A stretch of DNA of 64,000 nucleotides, taken from Blasia pusilla. Taxonomy: Eukaryota; Marchantiophyta; Marchantiopsida; Blasiales. Position 1 is the first letter of the stretch. Each line of letters opens with the position of its first letter. The stretch spans positions 30,876,001 to 30,940,000 of the forward strand of contig CM114273.1 of the NCBI GenBank assembly GCA_050084515.1, given 5' to 3'. A program made the translations under genes and the position numbers. Below are positions 57,001-64,000 of the stretch, in pieces. The notes beneath the pieces were generated by a model. It saw only the letters and a list, made by a program, of their open reading frames with translations, did no database searches and was not told the DNA's origin.

Positions 57001-60000
57001 CCATTTTTCCCCACTGTCTGTGGAAGTGCCAATCAAGACGGTCTTTCAGAAATGCAAAACATTGTACAACAAACCAGATCTAGGCATCATGCAAATTGAA
57101 CAAAAAAGTCGTGCATTCACATGCAACAAACAGCTATTTGTTCTCACCTGGTTATTCTAGCATTCACATGCAGGACAATCCTAGTCTTCAGGTGCAGCAT
57201 ATCTAGAGATTACAGGTAAAACCCAAAGTAATACCTTCAGATGCTTGAGTACAACTGAAAATGGGGGAGGGCTACGAAGGCGTAAAGTTGCCCAGGAAAA
57301 TTCAGGCGGCACAACTCCTGGTCTAGCCAAGACAGGAGCACACGTCCATGCTAAGGACCAGTCTTTCAGGAGAACAGCTTCACCGTAAGAAGCCAATATT
57401 CTTTTTCCCCGACCAGCTCCTCCACTTAAGATACCTCGCTCAGCTGGCACACATGCAATCCTACTTAAAGGATCACAAAATGCACTGCCAAAGAGGGACG
57501 CAAAGTTGGCGAGTATGGTCTCCATAAGCATTCCTGCCACTGACCAAACCTCTATGGAGACTTCACCAACACCACTCTGAAGCTCTGCTTCAAAAACATC
57601 ATCATCCCCAGTACCATGAGAGCTCTGCTGCCCCAGCTCTTCAACTTTCTTTGCACATTCCAATAACAGGCCAGCATCAGTTGCTGAGCGTAAACCTGCA
57701 TCGCGTAAAATTCGAAGCCAGCCACTTGTTGCAAATTGACCACCCGGAAATCTAGCAGATTCACCTGCAAAAACACGCTTCAAAAGAGGATTCTCTGGAT
57801 CCAGAAGTTCCTGGGGTGAGCAAATTTGGTTCTCCACATTAGCCACCTGTGTATTATCACTGCCTGTTCTGACAAACTTGGTTTGTTTGAGAGCAGACAC
57901 AACAGCATCCTCCGATTTCAGACTTCCCCAATTCGAGTACAAATATGACAGAATTCGCTCTTGTTCCCTTTCACTCTGTGTTTCATACCCTGGTAGAGCA
58001 AATCTTGATAACACTTCATGGTCAGTGAGCTCAGGGATGCCCAGGACATGATAGAATGAGCCACCTTCTGATATTGCATAATACTGCAAACATTGTTCAT
58101 TATCAGGCTGCATAAATGTTGTGGGTGGCACTACACAGTGCGCTCTTTGATCAATCGCCACGTACCCTCCCCTTGCAGTCTTGTATATAGGGAGAGATCT
58201 AAGCATACCAAGCTCCTCAACTGAGTAGGCTGGTATAGAGGCCATTGGAGAGACCACAGAAGAATCATATGTACATGAAGCAAATAGAGAAAACAGAGCA
58301 TCACAGTCTGTGGGCACCAGGACCAACTCTGACAGCAATAATTGGCCGGCCTGTTGAAGAGCCATCAGCTTTGATGCAACAATCTGTCCGAGAGATTGTC
58401 CTTGCAAGGGAACACAGCATTGTAGGACATTGCAGTCCAAAAATCGTCGATCATAAACTGGGACATTGCAGTTCCGAAGCAAGGGTAGTAACCACGGATG
58501 TTGCCTTTCCACCTCCATGAAGGCTCTTGTGTAAGCTCCTTCTAAGGTCTCTTCATTGGTTACAGACATTTCAGATTCAGATTCACTAGGAGCTTCATTA
58601 TCTAGAGAAGCATCAGGAGGAGTTGGTGGCACGAAAACGAGAGGACGATGTTCTACTCTTACTAACACAGGAATGGAGGTGACTGCTGGAATAAGAGGCC
58701 ACTGCACAAACAGATTGAGTTCTTCAGGCAATGACGCGTTCACATTTCTCCAGAGTGACTGAAGCCACTCAGGTGAAGGACCCTTCACTAATGAGCCTGA
58801 AATCTGCTCCCATGGCACCCAGGGAGATGCTGACAAACTGCTACCCCTTGCTACCCACTGTTTGGGCAGAACAACCCCTAAATGAGTGGATAGAAGCTGA
58901 GAAGAAAATGGCCTGAGTCGCAGAGTACTTTGATATGCATAGTGACGAAAGAGCTCAGCTAGAAGGGGACGCTCAAGACAGAGAGGGTGCACAAACTTAG
59001 CACCCATGCCTGGTAACAAACTCTGTTGTTCCTTGGTTCCCACTAAAAGCTCAACTGAACCTAACTTAGCCATAGAACTTGTCCCAGTTGGACACTGCAA
59101 GCCCTTCAGCTCGACAACTTTTGAGAGCATCCCAGAAGCTGCTGATCGCTGAGTTGTGTCACCTATAACACCTCTGCCAATATCTGCTATGGCTCTTCCA
59201 ATGTCAGCCACTAGACCTGTTCCCTCTCCTACTGGATCTAACACTCCTGGGAGACCTCTGTGTTCTGACACAAACTGCTCTGACCAACCAAGTCCACCTC
59301 TTGACCTGAGAGACAAACCAGATGCAGAAGTCAAAGTTCCAGGTGCCCCAGCAGTATTGATAGCAACCGTCTGTTCACCCACATCACCAGAGCTGCCAAT
59401 TGTTGAGTTCAAGCTTGAATCTAATCCATTGGATGGCTCCTGAACGCTAATATCCGCACAGCAATATTCCAAGAGGTCAACCTGTGTAACTACAGACTGT
59501 ACAGCTGCAGCAACTGATGGAGACTGTAGGAGAGAACGCAACATTTTGGGTGTGAGTTCTTTGACTGCAACCCCAGCTGCTTCCATTTCTTTAGTAAGTT
59601 CCCATGGCACAACAAATACACGATAGTGGGCTTTTAGGAAATCACACACTGTGATGGGAGGTGCTAAACCTTGGCGATCCAATCCAGGAGGAGCTAGGAA
59701 CATGCCCTCTGAAGCTTTAGCCATAGTGCCTCCGTGTAGTTTCCATACTTGCAACTCAGCAAGGCGCACATACATGGGTTTGATTAGCCACTCTGCAAGA
59801 CAGCTCCAATCTATTCCAGCATAATATGATGCACCTGCTTTTAACTTCGACAAAGCTGGGAGCAAAGCTTTGGACTTTGGCCAAAGAGCATAAGCTCTAT
59901 CAGCTGGAACACCATACGTGCCATCTAGACCTCGTCCTATTGGGGGGTCTGCTCGTGAAGTTGATGGATCCTGGCGAAGGCGTTGAAGTTCTTGGAGGAG

Positions 60001-63000
60001 TTCCAGATAAGAGTCACGAACACAGGCCAAGAGCTCCTTGTTCCAAACTGCAGCCAAATCATCTGGCAGAGGCATTGGAGAAGCTACATTTGTTGAAGCA
60101 CCATCATGATTTGGGAGACGATGAAATAGATGTCGATGACCAGCTCTGTGAGACACAATGAACTGGCCAACAATTGTCACTGGTAATCCAAACGCTACGG
60201 GCAACGGAAGTGGTGTCATTACATAGTTCTCAAAAGACAATGGAGGCACTAGACCATTGCGTGATAAATGAGCTGCTACTCCGCCAATTGGAGTAAGATT
60301 GTATGACAAATACTTCCTGCAACACGACATCAAAACATCAGGCTAGTAAGAATAAAAACTAAACTTTCACATAGAAGAAACCGGCTGTATAGCAGAAGGA
60401 TGACCATGGCATGAAAGAAAGAATAATGGGCTCACAAGGACTGGTCCAACCGAAATTAACACGGACCAAACTATGCCATTACCTATCCAACGCAATGTCA
60501 CGTGTGTGACCAGAACCAAGGGTTTGCACTACCAGCCACTTATCAACAGTCTTTTTTCCATCTTCTGTCAATAGCACATCTATACTATGAATCTTGGATG
60601 CAACATTGAAGCCCCCAAAAAGATTAGTCAGCTGGAATTTGCGCCACTTCTTCTCTTGAAATGGGTTGCGAAGTGCCACTCTTGCAGGATCAATCCGAAC
60701 AGAGAAAAGCTCATGTGGTTCAGATTCTTCTTCCTCCCAAGCTGTCACACAAACCTGGCAGAGCAAGAGAAATATCATGCACTGCTACCAAAAGAAAACA
60801 GTATAGATAATATCTTCAGAATGACATGCTGGATACTTTGAGAAGTGACCAAGTTGACCAACACAATCACTACCACCAAATAGCTATTATGGTCTAGAAT
60901 AAAATAGACACCTGTATGAGAAAAGAATGTGCTAAGCAGTTCTACTCTAGAAGGCATTTTCATCAATTAACAGAGCTGAAAAAGATTTGTAATAAAATTA
61001 CAGCTTACATCTTCCACAGAATTCAGAAAAAGCATTGTCGTAGATGCATGAGTCTTGAATTTGTTTAAAATAGAGGCAACTTCTCTATCTCCCAATTCCT
61101 TTCCAAAACTCTTGGAATCATCAGACACATGGGCCATGCGTAAGGGCATCCGGATGATTGTAACATCTTTCTGTCCTAAGGACATTGTGTTGCTCACTCG
61201 TAAAGGACGAAACTGGTCTGTAAACCTTTGAGGCAGATCAGTGCCTGCAATGTCAAAGCCAAAAGATGTATTCAAAGCCAGAAAGATTACACTTATCAAA
61301 AGCCTTACATCTAGATTGGTATTTTCTAGAAGTAAATGGCACAAATCATGTACCGTTTATTTTCAGAAAAACACCACACCTAGTCATACTCTGCTAAGAA
61401 AAAAGAGTATCTGTCTCAAAAGTAGGAAGGACATTTGTACACTCTTCATTAGTAGGTATGCTTCAGTCAATAGGCACACTTAGTAGAATTCCAACACAAA
61501 AATCCATATGCCTTTCCTTTCTTTGCTGTAATCTTTCATATAAGAGCTTACCTGTTAAAGAGTAGGCTTTGCCCACAGGAGTTCCTGACGGAACAGCTTG
61601 TCCATCGGCAAGAGAGGCAGCTAGAATCTGACCAGAGGGATCAAATAAGTAAAGGCAACCACTGGAAATGATGAATGGCAGATCTGTAATACTGTACACA
61701 CTCAAAAGTCCACTCCCATAGTCACAAATTTGTCCCCGAAGCCTTGTTGGAGGATATCCTTGTAGGTTACAAACTTCTTCTGTACTAAGCACCCCTCCTT
61801 CAAATGCAACTGTGAGAGCTGGCCCTTGAAATTGACCTGAAAAACATGACACAAACTCATCCTCAAAAAGGTTACATAAATTATCTGTGAGTTCTCAACA
61901 TGTTACTTTTACCGGCTAAAAGGCTCTTTCAATCCCAGACATGCTAGAAGATCCATGTAAAAAAATTTGTTGCATGCATGGTGTACTTAATGCCAGTAAA
62001 GTAACAGCAGATACTACAAACCCAAGCAGTCCAGTTGATTCTTTTACCTAAGTTTGGTTGCAGAAGAGACTGTCTTGGATGGTCTCTTTTATCATAGACT
62101 ATGTGCACCTTCCTTGCCTTGCAGCAGTCTGCTATTTCGAGCAGATCAAACAATAGCAGTTCTTCATCTCCATAACCACTAAGTAGCTCAGAGATCACAT
62201 TCGATGCCAGACAAGGTAGGTTACTAGTCATTTCCTGATCTACAAGTGACAAGTACCTCAAAGATTTGGCACCCAACCTTTCAGCCAGCTCATTTTCAAT
62301 ATCTGGATGAACAAGTCTTCTCATTCCAGGTACACTCTTTGCCAGCCAAGGAGCATCGTTAAAGACTAGATCTTTTGCTGGCATTAAGACCCCCGATGAA
62401 TCTGGTATCAACACCATCCCCATTAGGTGCTTACTTGTTGTTGTCCCTTGTAATGGCAATATTTCTGCAAGGGCCTCCAGCACTCTCAAACAGAATGTTA
62501 ACTGATCTGTAGATAGAGCTGTTCCGTGTACATCTTCTGCAATGCGCTGAAGTACTTCGGCATAATCTTGTGCCCCAAATGTCTCTCGCACACCTAATGT
62601 TGTGAGCAAAGTCCTGTACTCCGCAATCTCAGATGGGACAATATGCAAGTATGGATGGAAATGAGCTGGTGAGTCAAAGGCTAACTCCTTCGGAGAGACA
62701 AACCCATCTCCAACCCAGACCCATTGTATTCCTTCCAGCATTGATTGCAGCATCATCATATCTTGGGATCCAACATAATCCTGCAATAATTTATAAATAG
62801 CTGGAATTTCTTTGCTCAACACCACATTAATCGCACTAAGATCAGTCTTTGTTTCAACTTCTTCCTCTTCTGATTCCTTCTTCACAGCCACAGCATTCCT
62901 CTTGACCACAGCGAAACCCTTCGATAGCTCAATAAGTTGCGCAGCCAGAACACTGACATTTGGACGGTGTTCCCATCCAAGATTAGAAAGAAGAGTAGCT

Positions 63001-64000
63001 GAATGGCATTCACCATCAAGAATGCGCATTGTTGCTGAGACTTGCCACATCTGTGACTTGGGACGCACCAACTTGGGCTGAGCAATGGGACCTGGTATAG
63101 GTTGTGGCCAAGGGAGCCCTGTCTCTGGTGGACTAGTATAGACAGGACACCAGCTGATGGTTATCAATGTTGCCCAAAAATTACTCTCAGTTTCATCACT
63201 CATAGCTTTTGGAGAAAGAGGATGCCTCAGGGGTCCTACCATTTGCTTTCTATCCAAGAATACACCAGCTGACTGTCTACTTCCGTTTGAGGTCAAGGCT
63301 GCCGGTGATGGGTATCCATTGTAGCTTCTGGATGAGCTCACCTGATTCTCAAAAACCTTGGATCCCAGCTCCACAGGCATTTCTTCAAAAGATTGTACTT
63401 CCTTAACCAGTAGATCATCATGATAACCTGACACAGGCTCTGAGACAGCCTCCAGGTCATTGAGATGGACGAGTAGAGCTTTTCCCCTTCGAACAGCTTC
63501 TTTTTCATCCAAAGTACTTATCATTTCAACTGATCTTGCACTATCCAGCAGACCCTTTCTTCCCAGCGACCTCCTTAAACCCAACTCTACCAGAACATCC
63601 AACACCTCAATAGCAGCAAATTCATTTGAGGGGAAAAAACGCTGTTTGTTCAGGAGTGTCTGCAGTTCAGGCACTCGTGGATCGTACAACCTGTGGCACA
63701 GAAGCAATTCATGATAAAGTATCTGCAACCTGACTTCCATCCACATACAACCTATCTTCATCCCACAATAGCTGTCATAATTACAAGCAGTACCTTCATT
63801 AGTCCCTCATGAAACTCGATCTCTTTGAGAAGTTAGTATATTGATTAACACACAGTGGGTTCAGTTAAATAGTCGCTTTTAAAATGTTGAGCAACAATTG
63901 ACTCAATTTCCTCTTTCTTAGAGAATATAAGAAGTGAGCTGTTGATGGGAGCTTACAAATTATAGTACTGGATGACATTTTCTCAACAACATAATTCGAA
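54073..64000 (-). CDS. Sacsin-like giant protein with C-terminal RING finger (C-terminal ~2,500 residues)
   Basis: Ten exons on the minus strand: 63690-62048, 61836-61552, 61244-61009, 60754-60483, 60316-57235, 57017-56885, 56405-55873, 55756-54815, 54607-54428, 54270-54073. Every junction is GT-AG and phases chain without a break over 7,504 nt. Sacsin-repeat features include RLYDPRVPELQTLL (exon 1), VYDKRDHPRQSLLQPNLG / FQGPALTVAFEGG, and YGSGLLSVYSITDLPFIIS with LFDPSG, an HSP90-like N-domain pattern. Near the C-terminus HPLRPFHAGEIVAWR and YGRVVEDVRASAGQALYRL precede a C3HC4 RING (54216-54118): CRVC...CGHVLCHRC...CPFC. This matches the plant sacsin/RING proteins of about 4,700 residues (Arabidopsis At5g23110 type). 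By analogy it may act as a chaperone-linked ubiquitin ligase; that role is inferred. The 5' half and start lie beyond 64000. Confidence 0.93.

Noticed and set aside
59156-60161. Plus-strand ORFs of 95-111 codons
   Set aside because: Antisense shadows of the long sacsin-like exon.
63957-64000. Possible next upstream exon of the sacsin-like gene ending at a GTAAGC donor
   Set aside because: Its only open frame does not match the phase required by the exon at 63690, so it was not added.
1-64000. tRNA, rRNA or snRNA genes
   Set aside because: No cloverleaf, A/B box pair or conserved rRNA/snRNA string was recognised by eye; primer-site strings at 4516 and 51711 belong to retroelements.

Overview
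The window looks like nuclear DNA of a land plant. The evidence is two intron-containing host genes whose closest recognisable relatives are plant proteins (a GDT1/UPF0016 cation transporter and a sacsin-type giant protein ending in a RING finger), GT-AG introns of about 150-1050 bp, and dense Ty3/gypsy and Ty1/copia remains. A seed-free plant (bryophyte, lycophyte or fern) is plausible from the transposon mix, but the sequence alone does not settle this.

Layout: 0-2.2 kb holds a decayed Ty1/copia 5' half and a striking 84-bp-arm inverted repeat. From 2.2 to 12 kb there is a three-layer nest: a ~205-bp satellite, split by a GC-rich terminal-inverted-repeat element (6-bp target duplication), which is itself split by a Ty3/gypsy element with ~1,025-bp LTRs and a C-terminal chromodomain. 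From 12.4 to 14.2 kb lies an unrecognised pseudogene on the minus strand. From 14.7 to 20.8 kb come LTR relics, low-complexity tandem repeats, a gypsy RT fragment and an orphan ORF. From about 20.2 to 28.3 kb a second, different Ty3/gypsy element lies on the minus strand; its polyprotein ends in a decayed PHD finger. From 28.6 to 30.4 kb is a decayed DUF7869-like transposon gene, cut by a 5'-truncated-to-gag copy of the PHD gypsy in opposite orientation (30.4-33.2 kb). From 33.5 to 35 kb is a decayed copia integrase/RT, followed by AT-rich, gene-free sequence to about 41.7 kb containing a second copy of the GC-rich TIR element.

The host genes occupy the right side. The GDT1-like gene (44,047-48,031, plus strand, 11 exons, 231 residues) can be assembled completely with consistent splice phases. 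Between the two host genes are more gypsy gag relics (50.9-53.0 kb). The sacsin-like gene (minus strand, 54,073 to beyond 64,000) contributes ten in-phase exons, about 2,500 C-terminal residues, with HSP90-like sacsin repeats and a terminal C3HC4 RING.

The most unusual item is the PHD finger at the pol C-terminus of the second gypsy element. The same window therefore holds two retroelements with two different histone-reader folds in the same pol position (chromodomain and PHD). Other points of interest are the palindrome-bearing satellite, the GC-rich TIR family with 6-bp target duplications, and LTR bodies flanked by 130-150-bp modules that are present or absent together.
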